Below are positions 32,130 through 41,937 of a stretch of 64,000 nt of DNA, piece by piece. The stretch is from Reticulitermes speratus (Eukaryota > Arthropoda > Insecta > Blattodea > Rhinotermitidae). How positions within the stretch are numbered: the first letter of the stretch is position 1; each line of letters starts with the position of its first letter. The stretch spans positions 52,361,635 through 52,425,634 of the forward strand of contig JAJKFL010000005.1 of NCBI GenBank assembly GCA_021186555.1, written 5' to 3'. Position numbers and translations under genes: made by a program. The notes under the pieces are model-generated. The model saw only the letters and a program-made list of their open reading frames with translations, had not been told where the DNA came from and made no database searches.

Positions 32130-32395
32130 AGCCGCAACATCGCAGTCAGTGTAATGACTAGGATGCAGGGTAGAAAACTGAAGAATCGGGATTCAGTCCC
32201 CCGCAGGGCTTCTCCAAAACGTCCATACCGCCTCTAAACGTCCTGCTGAATGGATACCAGGGGCTCTTTCCCGGAGCTAAAATATCCGGGACGTGAAGCT
32301 GACACCTCCACTTAGTGCCGAGGTTAAGAATTAGTGGAGATATACCTCAATTCCCACACGCCTTCATATCGTGCAGAGGGATAATTTTACTTTTG
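32130..32395 (+). mobile_element. SINE, family S4, diverged
   Basis: The head GCAGTCAGTGTAATGACTAG has a B-box-like GGGATTCAGTCCCCC. The body has TGGATACCAGGGGCTCTTTC, CGGGACGTGAAGCTGACACC, TCCACTTAGTGCCGAGGTTA and GTGGAGATATACCTCAATTC, and the end is AATTTTACTTTT. Confidence 0.7.
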
Positions 32396-32399
32396 TTAA

Positions 32400-33190
32400 C
32401 AGATCAGGCCAGGTTTGCCATTTTAACTAGCTGTGTGTAATAACTATGACCCACTTGAAAGCAGGTTACAACTGAATCAGAATTACATTTTGACACAAAG
32501 GTGACGTATTGTCACGTATCGTAAACAAATCACAGAAAACACGCGTGTCGTTAATACTAAAGAATGTCGCGAATTTTCAAACCAGTTTCTCTGTAAACTG
32601 TTCTGGAAACGAAAGTGTGTGATATCACCGCTATGACAACACATATGATCGCTTCATGCATTATGAAATGTCGTTATTTTTAGACGTAAATTTGTCACTG
32701 TGGGTACTACGAAGATCGCTCTTTTTCGAAATGCGACGTCTGTGATAAGTTGAAGTGTACGGAACTCTTTAAATGATTTTGCTGACTCCTTCATCAGGCT
32801 ACATAATCTACCCTGATAAAGAAAGCTAAATCCTGTAAAACGTTGGAACATATAAGCCAGACTACACGGCGTCAGATACTTCTAGTTGTGGTTATCTAGC
32901 AACCATTCCACTCAGGCATAGTGTTTTTTTTAGTCTTTTTCACTAATATTATTTTTATTTTCCCCTATTTATAACTTTTGGTCCATGTACTCATTTTAGT
33001 TAAATTGGTTATCGGAAAATTTGTATTTTTTTCCTTGTATACTGTAAATACTGTAAATTGTGATCTTCAATAAATAATTAAAAAAAAAACATTCTACAGG
33101 CAGAGCAACCTACAAAATCTGAAGACACAAAATAAGTTTATGTTATACATTTCACAATTATAGCCTAACCAAACGTATCATGAAATTTCA
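32400..33190. other. No gene recognised; decayed core near 32765-32855
   Basis: 32780-32850 contains CCTTCATCAGGCTACATAAT and CCCTGATAAAGAAAGC...AAAACGTTGG, a possible decayed inverted pair of the same repeat class, too weak to assign. Confidence 0.35.
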
Positions 33191-33205
33191 TTTTTTTGTT
33201 TCCAG

Positions 33206-33254
33206 GTTCAATCTGGAGGAATTAACGGAACAGCTCCATTTCCGGAAGACACAG
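33206..33254 (+). CDS. Candidate 49-bp internal exon
   Basis: A good acceptor (a long T run then TTTCCAG, ending at 33205) and a good donor (CAG|GTAAAT at 33254/33255) bound a 49-bp open segment. In phase 0 it reads VQSGGINGTAPFPEDT plus one base. That leftover G joins in frame to the exon at 56617, which needs one base, making a Gly codon. The alternative phase gives FNLEELTEQLHFRKTQ, also open but not matching that exon's phase. NGT is an N-glycosylation sequon, fitting an extracellular protein. No other evidence supports expression, and a chance pairing of splice-like sites is possible. Confidence 0.4.
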
Positions 33255-33379
33255 GTAAATAGCAAGCGTTACTATGTTAATCAGAAATCATCTGCTTCAT
33301 GACGCATACAGGCTGATGACGCTACTGCCTATCACCTTGTAGGTTTATAAACCTGTAGACAGACACCGCGACCCCACTA

Positions 33380-34065
33380 CAGCACACACACAGCAACAAC
33401 AGGTCTATACAGAGCACATGTAGGTAAACACCACACAGCGCAACATACAGGTCTATACAGAGCACATGTAGGTACACACACAGCAACATACAGGTCTATA
33501 AGACATGTAGGTACACACACAACATAGGTATCAGAGCTGTAGGTACACACACAGCAACATACAGGTCTATACAGAGCACATGTAGGTACACACACCACTA
33601 CGGCTATACATACAGGTCCCCAAATAAGCTATCAGAGCACATGTAGGTACACACACAGCAACATACAGGTCTATACAGAGCACATGTAGGTACACACACA
33701 GCAACATACAGGTCTATACAGAGCACATGTAGGTACACACACAGCAACATACAGGCCTATACAGAGCACATGTAGGTACACACACAGCAACATACAGGCC
33801 TATAACGAGCACATGTAGGTACAACACACAGCAACATACAGGTCATAACATTACACTAGTTAGCACATGTAAGTACCACAACACAAGACAACATACAGGC
33901 CTATACAGAGCACATGTAGGTACACACACAGCAACATACAGGCCTATACAAGCACATGTAGGTACACACACAGCAACATACAGGTCTATACAGAGCACAT
34001 GTAGGTACACACACAGCAACATACAGGCTATACAGAGCACATTATACCATTACAGCACAAGATAC
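33380..34065 (-). repeat. 43-bp minisatellite, about 16 copies
   Basis: The unit CAGCAACATACAGGTCTATA, CAGAGCACATGTAGGTACAC, ACA is regular in the middle and decayed at both ends. 33480-33640 has several indels. The Cys-rich minus frames are by-products. Confidence 0.93.
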
Positions 34066-34154
34066 AGAGTGTACACAGACAAGCATTGTACAACACACAT
34101 ACAGTCTTGAGTGTACACAAACCTCAAATCCCTCAGTACTCACCAGAATTTTAT

Positions 34155-34290
34155 ATTATATGTACCGTGCATTTTGTCATAAGTTTAAGTCAAACCAACC
34201 AACGCACAAGAATTATTAACAAAGTATATTTGTAACCCCTACATACGTTTCGGCAATCAAGTTGCCATCCTCAGGGGCACATCAAAGAAT
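34155..34290 (-). mobile_element. Ribozyme-bearing element, single arm (E3)
   Basis: TATGTACCGTGCATTTTGTC gives the family terminus, followed by AACCAACCAACGCACAAG and the core. Only the left arm is present; no right arm was found downstream. Confidence 0.65.
34236..34278 (-). ncRNA. Hammerhead-like ribozyme motif
   Basis: On the minus strand: stem I CCC with GGG (three pairs, then a G-G mismatch). Core CTGAGGA-T. Stem II GGCAA/TTGCC with loop CTTGA. Then GAAA, CGTATG and TA. Stem II sequence is unlike any other copy but fully paired. Confidence 0.65.
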
Positions 34291-34291
34291 C

Positions 34292-34800
34292 ACAAATATC
34301 GATGTCATCTCTTTGACTCGATTTCGGACATCCAGAAAGCCGCGACAAGTACATTAAACACCATTGCAAAGGACGGCTTCTACAAAGGCATCCAGAAGCT
34401 GTATGTCCGTGCTAATCAGTGTGTACAGCTAGAAGGGATGTATGTCGAAAACTAAACAATAAAAGTGTCATTTCTTTCACGCAAATACTTTTTATAATGC
34501 CAGTCCTAAAACTTAGTAGACGCACTGTGTACATTTGGCAGTATAATGTAAGTACACATGCCGCTCATAATATTAAAATGAATAATGTCTATAGTCATAA
34601 AACTAAACGTTAAGAGTAAATAATACAATGTGCCTAAGTCAGTGATGTAAGCTGATATTTCATATAATATAGTAAAAATTATTATATACAAATATTGTTA
34701 CATGATTCGACTTAGACGTTTAAAACATATAACAGTTTTTTTTAAGTTTTACCGGCTGTTGGCGATGTATACAATCATATAGTCGATCTACGTCGATCTC
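34292..34800. other. No gene recognised
   Basis: AT-rich, unassigned. Confidence 0.4.
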
Positions 34801-34804
34801 GTAC

Positions 34805-35292
34805 TGGCTTGATGGTTCGGTGAAGTGTCGTGTACTTGGCTGATGTTTTGTGTCCGGTGAAGTGTCGTGTACTTGTGGTCTGTGGGAGTATGTTTTGTGT
34901 CCGGTGAAGTGTCGTGTACTGTGGCTTGGGAGTTTTGTGTCCGGTGAAGTGTCGTGTACTGTGGCTTGGGATGTTTTGTGTCCGGTAAAGTGTCGTGTAC
35001 TGTGGCTTGGGATGTTTTGTGTCCGGTGAAGTGTCGTGTACTGTGGCTTGGGATGTTTTGTGTCCGGTGAAGTGTCGTGTACTGTGGCTTGGGATGTTTT
35101 GTGTCCGGTGAAGTGTCGTGTACTGTGGCTTGGGAATGTTTTGTGTCCGGTGAAGTGTCGTGTACTGTGGCTTGGGATGTTTTGTGTCCGGTGAAGTGTC
35201 GTGTACTGTGGCTTGGGATGTTTTGTGTCCGGTGAAGTGTCGTGTACTGTGGCTTGGGATGTTTTGTGTCCGGTGAAGTGTCGTTGTACTGT
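34805..35292 (+). repeat. 41-bp minisatellite, about 11 copies
   Basis: The unit GTGTCCGGTGAAGTGTCGTG, TACTGTGGCTTGGGATGTTT, T is very uniform in the right two thirds. The left copies have insertions and deletions. Confidence 0.95.
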
Positions 35293-35341
35293 CTAACTTA
35301 AACTGTTGTGTTGTCGTTGTGTATTAGTAGTTAGTATAGTG

Positions 35342-35372
35342 TTAGTAGTAGTAGTAGTAGTTAGTTAGTAGT
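35342..35372 (+). repeat. (TAG)n microsatellite
   Basis: TAGTAGTAGTAGTAG plus TTAG variants. Confidence 0.85.
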
Positions 35373-35374
35373 AC

Positions 35375-35805
35375 CCCAGTTTTTCGAGAAATAGAACGCA
35401 TACGCGCATCAGATCATGTGACAACAGACTCTAATACAAGGCAAAAGTACTTCTCTATCCAATGCTGACCGATCACCGAAAGAACATTGCTTATAGAAGG
35501 TTCGGAGGCTTCGCCTCTTTGTTCTTCTGGTACCAGCAACGTGTAGATGACAATGAGTGTGGAGCATTGGTGGAATGGCACTGACAGGTGAAGGTAAAGT
35601 TTCCCATATTAAGACAATAAAAAAGTACTAAAAATGCGTGTATGTAATGTCCCAAATTATTAAATATGAATATCCTAAGATATCCGAAACATCTTCTTAG
35701 ATAGGAGACAATCTCTTTGTACTGTCTTCCGCTCTTTTTTACTTCGTTATTGCTGACCACTTATACCTACTTCTTGTAGGTGCAGAGAGTAATGCTGCAT
35801 CTGCT
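35375..35805. other. No gene recognised
   Basis: No supported exon or repeat. Confidence 0.4.
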
Positions 35806-35811
35806 CACATT

Positions 35812-36003
35812 CAATGACACACACACCACAATCGGTAGGACTCCTCTGGACGAGTGATCAGCCCGTCACAAAACCTCTACCTGACAACACACAACACTCA
35901 CAAGAGACAGACATCTATGCCGCCTGCGGGATTCGAACCCGCAATCCCAGTAAGCGAGCGGCCGTAGACCCACGCCTTAGACCGCGCGGCCACTGGGATC
36001 GGC
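35812..36003 (-). mobile_element. SINE, family S1, 3'-truncated
   Basis: The minus strand head GCCGATCCCAGTGGCCGCGC, GGTCTAAGGCGTGGG and GCGGGTTCGAATCCCGCAGG are well kept. It stops at the GTAGGACTCCTCTGG-equivalent and lacks the last ~60 bp, unusual for a retroposon, so a later deletion is likely. Confidence 0.82.
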
Positions 36004-36009
36004 TTCCGT

Positions 36010-36350
36010 GCTTTCTCGAGCAGAAAATCTTTTGACACAAAATATCTGAAATCTATAAACTGAGTTTATTTCGTTGGTACGATCGAAGTTGGGACAAAAG
36101 CTTTTGGTAGAAAGAAAATTACATGCTTCACAAAGGACAGATATTAAACTGAGTAAGCTAACAGCATTGAGCTGACGCGAAACATTTGAACCAGATATAT
36201 ACACAGAGTTCTACCTCACAACGGCCGTCAACAGGAAAGTAGAAGTGGTTCCGATGAAGCAATAGAATCTGTCTCACAGTATAGTCCACCGCCAAAAAGA
36301 TGATCCCTGATAGAGCGATGGATGCGCATGCGCAGGATTTCACGGCGAAT
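36010..36350. other. No gene recognised
   Basis: 36321-36334 contains the palindrome ATGCGCATGCGCA. Nothing else. Confidence 0.4.
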
Positions 36351-36356
36351 GAGGTA

Positions 36357-36662
36357 AAGGTAAATTTCTCCCTAGAAAAGGCCATGAAGGCCCAGAGGGG
36401 GAGTAGAGGTATAGCTCTACCCTTTCTTTAACCTCGGCGATAGATGGGGGTGGGTGGTCAACTCCACGCCCCGGCCGCTTTACCCCCGGGAAAGAGACCC
36501 GGTACCCATTGTATATTGGGAGGCTGGGGCTGGGCCCCCTAGTTAGCCGGTATGGATCTCGTGCTGCGAAAAAAAAAATATCCCTCGCCCTCACCGGAAT
36601 TCGATCCCCGGACCGTCCAGACCGTAGCGTAGTAGCTATACCAACTACGCTATTCCGGCCCA
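36357..36662 (-). mobile_element. SINE, family S4, full length
   Basis: The minus strand reads GGGCCGGAATAGCGTAGTTG, GTATAGCTACTACGC (A box), TCCGGGGATCGAATTCCGGT (B box), CTCCCAATATACAATGGGTA, GGTAAAGCGGCCGGGG, CCACCCACCCCCATCTATCG and GGTAGAGCTATACCTCTACT, ending TTCTAGGGAGAAATTTACCT. Close to 10920-11215. Confidence 0.88.
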
Positions 36663-36734
36663 CCGCGACGAATGACCAGATGCTAATACCCATCCCAAAA
36701 GCATTCGTACAGTAGCCTCGCTCACTATAGGCTA

Positions 36735-37060
36735 CACGCAATGCTTGATGTATTCAGTATGTGTGCAGTAGCAGAACTGTTTGTCGCTCCTACCGATAGC
36801 AGTCCAGTCGTCCCCTCTATAGTCAACACCCTCCGCGCCGCACCAGACACGCGCACCGCCCGCAGGAATCATCTCGTGTTCTGCCATCTGTATTAAATAC
36901 TGTGACTGGGACATATCATTACTGCTTCTAGGCTTTTATGGCGATTCGTGAGTGATTATACGCGTTTGGGGCGATGGCGTCTTGATTAAGTGGACATGGC
37001 TGCAAACGTTTGGGAACAACATAATGCTTCCTTCTTCAGGGTCGAAGATGGAACAATGGT
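36735..37060. repeat. GC-rich stretch and GAAACG-type repeat sequence
   Basis: 36795-36880 is GC-rich (CCTCCGCGCCGCACCAGACA). On the minus strand it lies in a 60-codon frame with GGARVWCGAEGVDYRGDDW, which I do not recognise. 37002-37047 holds a minus-strand core CCTGAAGAAGGAAGCATTAT...CCCAAACGTTTGCA with degraded GAAACG. Confidence 0.35.
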
Positions 37061-37261
37061 AACACAGCCCACTTCAACCTAAAGTCATTAATCCAAAACA
37101 GGGGAAACGTTAATATTTTAAATGTTACTCAGTGATTTCCAGAAACCCTACTAGACATTAAAAGCAAAGGTATATGTATGCATGCCCCTCTAAACAGCGA
37201 TTTACTTTTAACGCAGTATTATATAACATAAAGTTCCTATAGTCAGACTCATTTCACTGTC

Positions 37262-37545
37262 TTATTCAGTACAGCAGTCGATATATTGATAAACTACGGG
37301 CTAGACTGTTCGGGGTGCGAACCCGGTAGTGGCATGACATTTCTCTTCTCCAAAACATTTAGACCCACTCTAGGGCCCCACTTAGCCATCTGTTTAATTG
37401 GTGCCGAAATTCAATCACGGATGTAAAGCGGTCGGGGCTTGACGCTGACCACTCGCCTCCATCCAGAGCCTGCATCAAGAATGAGTGGAGTTATACCTCT
37501 ATATCCCCTATACGCCCTCATGATGTAGACAGGGAAAAACTTTAT
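37262..37545 (+). mobile_element. SINE, family S4
   Basis: The A-box region is decayed (GCAGTCGATATATTGATAA). The B box is TCGGGGTGCGAACCCGG. The body has TTAATTGGTGCCGAAATTCA, GTAAAGCGGTCGGGG, CCACTCGCCTCCATCCAG and GTGGAGTTATACCTCTATAT, and the end is AACTTTATCTTTT. Confidence 0.75.
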
Positions 37546-37549
37546 CTTT

Positions 37550-38115
37550 TACATTTTTAAGGTGTGTTATGCGGTAAAGTTGTCATACATGCGCAGCCAG
37601 GGGAAATGAAGTCAAGACTTACGAATTTTTCTAATCTCCTCAATAAATTGAGGTCAAAGATCTTCAAATTCCCACAGGATTAGAAGGTGAATCCAAAAGC
37701 CCAACCTACGGAGGGTGGTGAAGAAAAGCAAGCTATTAGACTGGAAACTCTTTCGTCCAGTTATTCAGCTTCTCGAAACTCCTGCACACGATACAAATAA
37801 CTAGCACTGCTATTATACAGCGAGTTGTGTAGACAGCGCAGCCGTCAAGCCAACTTACACACAAGGAGTCAGTTCGACTTACCGGGAGGAGAGTTCGCGC
37901 CTTCCGCCTGGCTGAGCGCTGGCAACGTAACTCTCTGTATCGTTCAGTTTTCTGTCACAATTACACATTTCGTGGTGTACTATTTTGAATGTCAGCAGTT
38001 CTCTAGTACCTAGTACCTGCCTAGTACCCGTCTGATACGGAGTTCTAAGGAACGTGTTACTTAAACAAACAGAATTAAGAAGCTGTTAATTTGCTTACTT
38101 AAGTAACAGCAAAGT
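37550..38115. other. CpG-richer segment with a minus-strand splice donor
   Basis: 37860-37930 is GC-richer and contains, on the minus strand, CTCCTCCCG|GTAAGT (donor between 37882 and 37883), a near-ideal 5' splice site. The preceding ~70 bp is open in one frame (RELRCQRSARRKARTLLP). No start or acceptor could be tied to it. It could be a short first exon or chance. Confidence 0.25.
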
Positions 38116-38119
38116 AACA

Positions 38120-38164
38120 CGCCTGAGAGAATGGAGGTACGGCTCTACGTATTCTTAGTCTCGA
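38120..38164 (-). mobile_element. SINE S4 end fragment
   Basis: CTGAGAGAATGGAGGTACGG and CTCTACGTATTCTTAGTCTC match the 3' half of S4 in reverse; directly abuts the next SINE. Confidence 0.45.
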
Positions 38165-38320
38165 AGACCTTGCCATGGCTCAGATAGTTCGTCGACTGGC
38201 CTCTCACTTCGGAGCCCAAGGTTCGATGTCAGCTCAGTCGATGTGGAATTTATTGTCGGTAATGTGGCGCTGTGACAGGATTCTCTACAAGTACTTCAAT
38301 TTAAACCTTTCAGTGTAATA
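38165..38320 (+). mobile_element. SINE, family S5, truncated
   Basis: CCTTGCCATGGCTCAGATAG (A box), GGCCTCTCACTTCGGAGCCC, AAGGTTCGATGTCAG (B box) and ATGTGGAATTTATTGTCGGT, then GTGGCGCTGTGACAGG. Matches the first half of 58495-58760. Confidence 0.65.
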
Positions 38321-38399
38321 GCACTAATGCTGCGTAATCATACATCTACCGCCGACGCTAAATAATCGTATCAACTAAAGTTGTCAAATCACTTTAAAA

Positions 38400-38545
38400 G
38401 CAGTTAATCTGGGCACTAGATGGACGTGTGTTTTCAGCTACCTACCCTGGCCGCCTTAACCCTGGGGTCCTCCGGGTCCTGATGAGTATGAATCGTGGTA
38501 GAATCCAGAGTGGTTCTCGATGCGGAGGCAAAGGTGAAAAAATGT
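38400..38545 (-). mobile_element. SINE S4 fragment
   Basis: AATCTGGGCACTAGATGGAC, CTACCCTGGCCGCCTTAACC and CTGGGGTCCTCCGGGTCC match the minus strand of the S4 body. Confidence 0.5.
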
Positions 38546-38659
38546 AGTGTCTGTTAAGAATCAAATGTCTCTCATCCACACAGCGGCCAGTCATTGTATG
38601 GACTCAATAAACAATAAATATTTCGGCTAACACACATTGAATTGAAACAATTTATTATT

Positions 38660-38706
38660 AGCGGCTACATGTTTCGGCGCACAAATGCAGCCATTATCGG
38701 GACTAC
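38660..38706 (-). ncRNA. Decayed hammerhead-like motif
   Basis: On the minus strand CCGATAATGGCTGCATTTGT, GCGCCGAAACATGTAGCC. The first core half is CCGATAA instead of CTGANGA. GAAA and the CATG-TA end are kept. Probably inactive. Confidence 0.35.
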
Positions 38707-38904
38707 ATATTCGTATAAAATATACAGAGAAATTCAAAGTAATAATTATCAGTTTAAAGGAAGGAAATATCAATTATTTCTTACAATGCAAATGTTGTGT
38801 TAATGAGCATTACATTCCACGAGTGTTTTGTATGTTGTGAAATAGTGAGTATAGAAACACAACAATAGTGGTATAAATTGTAAAAGGTTCTGACGACGGT
38901 GTAT

Positions 38905-39185
38905 AATACTGAGAACCAATAGTCTTCTGGACTTTGTCCATCGTCCGGGTAAAATATAAAAATATATAAAATCACGACGTTTCGGAAGCTGGTTCTTCTT
39001 CCGTCTTCAGGTGAAGAGAGGAGGGAGACACCTACTGAGATAAGTCCCTTAAACCGAGCTATTCTCAATCTTCAAGTGAAGATGGAAGAAGAACGAGCTT
39101 CCGAAACGTCGTAATTTTATATATTTTTATATTTTATCCGGACGATGTACAAAGCCCAGAAGACAATTGGTTCTCAATTGTAGTA
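38905..39185. mobile_element. Foldback element of the GAAACGTC type
   Basis: Arms of about 110 bp (38905-39014 and 39067-39185) are inverted: GAACCAATAGTCTTCTGG ... CATCGTCCGG ... ATATAAAAATATATAAAATC ... ACGTTTCGG and its complement. Each arm has TGAAGA(T/C)GGAAGAAGAAC...GCTTCCGAAACGTCGT facing outward. Stem II is GGAAG/CTTCC, different from the GGGAC/GTCCC of the 45.6-kb array but paired. Confidence 0.85.
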
Positions 39186-39189
39186 TGGT

Positions 39190-39590
39190 CTATAATTTTT
39201 AATTTTTTACGTTTAGCATAATAATGAGCAGAAAAGTGTTACATTAAAATTACTGACGTAAAAATCTGATACAGATTCCAAACTAACCATCTGAATGAAC
39301 TTAAATACGTACCTCACTGACACAAATACACAAATACACAAATACCCCACATCAAGCCATCCTATCACTCCATGTGATTCCTAATACACTGGAGACTCTA
39401 CAGCTGTCTATACAACAGAATTACTTAACAAGACACAAAAACATAACAGTCCTTCCTTTACCGCTCCTCAGCTTTTGGTCTATCCAAATATCGCTTAATT
39501 TGGAAGAAAAGATATTAGAATAATTTAGCCATTTTTAAATATAGGTTTTGTAACATGTCTTCCAGAATGTGAGGTCGTGTAATCAGGCAG
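39190..39590. other. No gene recognised; short ACACAAATAC repeat at 39319-39346
   Basis: Only the ~10-bp repeat stands out. Confidence 0.4.
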
Positions 39591-39597
39591 AAATTTC

Positions 39598-39815
39598 ACC
39601 GACGTTTAGGTGGAACCTTCTACCTCCATCCTCGAGGTTAGAAGACTTCTGTACTCAGAACATTATCATCACACTAAATTACAACTGAGAATGGAGCACT
39701 CTTCAGTTACTGTTGTGAGAAACTCAACATCTGACGAAGACTATAAACAGGAGAATTTTTTTCTGCGTTAAATTTGTAGGCTGCAGGTTCCCCCGAAACG
39801 TTTGTAAATTTCTAC
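39598..39815. repeat. Two GAAACGT-type repeat cores
   Basis: 39598-39639 on the minus strand has CTCGAGGATGGAGGTAGAAG...CCACCTAAACGTCGGTG, with GAAACG changed to TAAACG. 39780-39815 on the plus strand has GCAGGTTCCCCCGAAACGTT. They may be the arms of a decayed foldback. Confidence 0.45.
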
Positions 39816-39819
39816 AACG

Positions 39820-40190
39820 TCACACAGTGTAACAACCAAGACAAGAGCAATATTCATAGTCATCGCCGTAAAAACCTAAAATCTGACGTCATTAATCCTG
39901 AAAAATGACAGTTGCTCCATGAACCAAAAGATACACGATTTATGACTTAAATGTCGTAATATTTTCTGTCATAGAAACATAAAAAGTTTTTCCTGTATTT
40001 GATACACACACATATATATAAACACATGCATCATTAAGGAGTGTTTTCAACATATTTTTGTACATTAGCCTAACATAACAACACTATAATTGCTGCTCTC
40101 ACCCCGTCATGAAGTCTGGCTTTACCTGCATATAGAAAACAGTGTTTGTGTTCCATCTGTAATTGGCAATTATTCTCAATCTGACATCTG
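39820..40190. other. No gene recognised
   Basis: AT-rich, unassigned. Confidence 0.4.
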
Positions 40191-40194
40191 TTTT

Positions 40195-40586
40195 TGTTTC
40201 ATTGACTCTCCCTTGGCCACCCCGTTCGCCAGATCTTACACCGTGCGATTTCTTTCTTTGGGGGTTCGTTAAAGACAGCGTTTATGTACCACCATTGCCC
40301 ACGTCCATCCATGAAATTCGTGATCGGATAACGCATGCACTGCAGGCCATTACAGCGGACATGCTACACCGGGTCTGGGATGAGTTTGATTACCGTGTGG
40401 ATGTGTGTCGTGTGACCCAGGGTGCACACATTGAAGGATTGTAATTACCAAATGAGAAACTTGGACAGTTGCCGCCGCTGACGGTGTAGCCGCCGCTGAC
40501 GGTGTACGTTGTGCCCGTGTAAGGTGAGAAATACATTTTTATTCACTTTTGATACCGCACCATTCTTTTGTGTATGCCCTGTATAT
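40195..40586 (+). pseudogene. Mariner family A transposase, C-terminal end with 3' terminus
   Basis: The frame reads LPWPPRSPDLTPCDFFLWG, then FVKDSVYVPPLPTSIHEIRD, and ends CRVTQGAHIEGL-stop at 40443. SPDLTPCDF carries the third catalytic Asp of the DDD set. After the stop come 140 bp of 3' sequence ending CCCTGTATA. The block GCCGCCGCTGACGGTGTA is duplicated in tandem (40471-40508), absent from 1-569. The first ~270 residues are missing, so it is dead. No stop occurs in the remaining part, so it is younger or less decayed than 1-569. Confidence 0.85.
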
Positions 40587-40589
40587 AAC

Positions 40590-41470
40590 GGGAAACTATA
40601 TTAACTGACTGCAAGTTTTTATGTTATTCACTCACAGAGGACGTAGTTACTGTAAATGCCTGATAGATGGCTCTAACCGTCAGGCAGCCTCGATATGTAC
40701 ATACTTTCATCTACAAGAGATATCTCACTGATTTTCAACAACGATTTATAAAATATATGAATATTCTTTATTTATTATTTTAATTAAATTATTTTATTAC
40801 TTTTGGGTATTTGTCTGATGGATCTCACGTATTAAAATATCACGCTATTGCCTCTACAATCTCTTTCAATATCGTTATGAAAAGAGGAACTGAATACAGA
40901 CTATGGGCTGTCGTTGTTTCGTTTCTTTTACGAAGAAATCGACCGGAAAATCAAGTAGGCGGCGGTAGAATATTCTAATGGCTTGCCAGAGGAAGAACGC
41001 AGCAGTTGCAAGTTCCGTCCTGTAGACCAGTAGCTTCTGGCGGTGGATCTGTGAATGGTTGGCCGGATTGCGCACAGATTACGGTAGAAACGCCGATAAA
41101 CTCGTCGATGTGCCGAGATGGATACCCTGCAGCCCTTATGTAGCCCTTATGTAGACACAGACTCATGAACAAGTTCTCTGTCCATATACCACAACGTACA
41201 GAATAATTTCACTCGAATATTACAAACGATATTCTTATTTGTCTCGGAACTCAATATCTATATGCTGTGAGGCTACGCCATACATCAGTGAACACCAAGT
41301 GAAAGTAGGAAGTACTGTCACATATACATTTTACAAAACGATTTAAAATTCACTTGGAGATTACAAAACTTCAAAAAAATTGAAATATACCCATTATGAT
41401 AAAGTTCGTTGTATTAGAAATTCTGTCGCTTCAATATTTTATTAGCAGTAAAGTAAGACAAGAAACATGC
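40590..41470. other. No gene recognised
   Basis: Minus frames at 40875-41172 show no domain I recognise. Confidence 0.4.
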
Positions 41471-41477
41471 AGTAAAA

Positions 41478-41850
41478 TTAAGGGCATGAATTAATATCGA
41501 TAAATCGAAATAATATCACTAAACTCACGAAGCATAATCCGTCTTGAAAAGCAAAACGTTCCTCAGCTAGTAAAAAGAAGCCCCCCCATTTTATGGAACC
41601 AGAAGGTTCACTGCCATTTTCACAAGAGCTCGTCACTTGTCTTTTTTCCCAAGCCATATTAATCCAATCCATACTTTCCCACTCCACTTCTTTCAGATTC
41701 GCTTCAATATTATCCTCCCGTCTATGCCTAGGTCTTTCAAGAAGTCTCTTCACTTTTACCAAACAAAGCTCTGTTTGCAGTATCTTCTCACCCATACGTG
41801 CTACACATCCCGCCCACCTCATCGGCCTTGATTTAAATCCTAGTAATATT
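41478..41850 (-). pseudogene. LINE ORF2 C-terminus (MRWAGCVARMGE type)
   Basis: The minus frame reads MRWAGCVARMGEKILQ, RPRHRREDNIEANLKEVEW, ESMDWINMAWEKRQVTSSC and NGSEPSGSIKW. This is the standard C-terminus of an insect RT-endonuclease LINE, with RWAGHVARM and the GRPR-RWEDNI-MDL-E-DWI pattern. Only this end is kept. It is a different family from 4163-4800. Confidence 0.75.
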
Positions 41851-41937
41851 TACTGAGGAGAGAAAACCACGAAGTTCTTCATTACGTAATTTTCCTCAGA
41901 CTCCTTAAGTTACTCCCTCCGAAATAATATATCCACC

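Noticed and set aside
36732..36914. GC-rich minus frame (GGARVWCGAEGVDYRGDDW) as a host exon
   Set aside because: No splice sites at its borders, and it is flanked by repeat sequence; kept only as an unexplained GC-rich patch.
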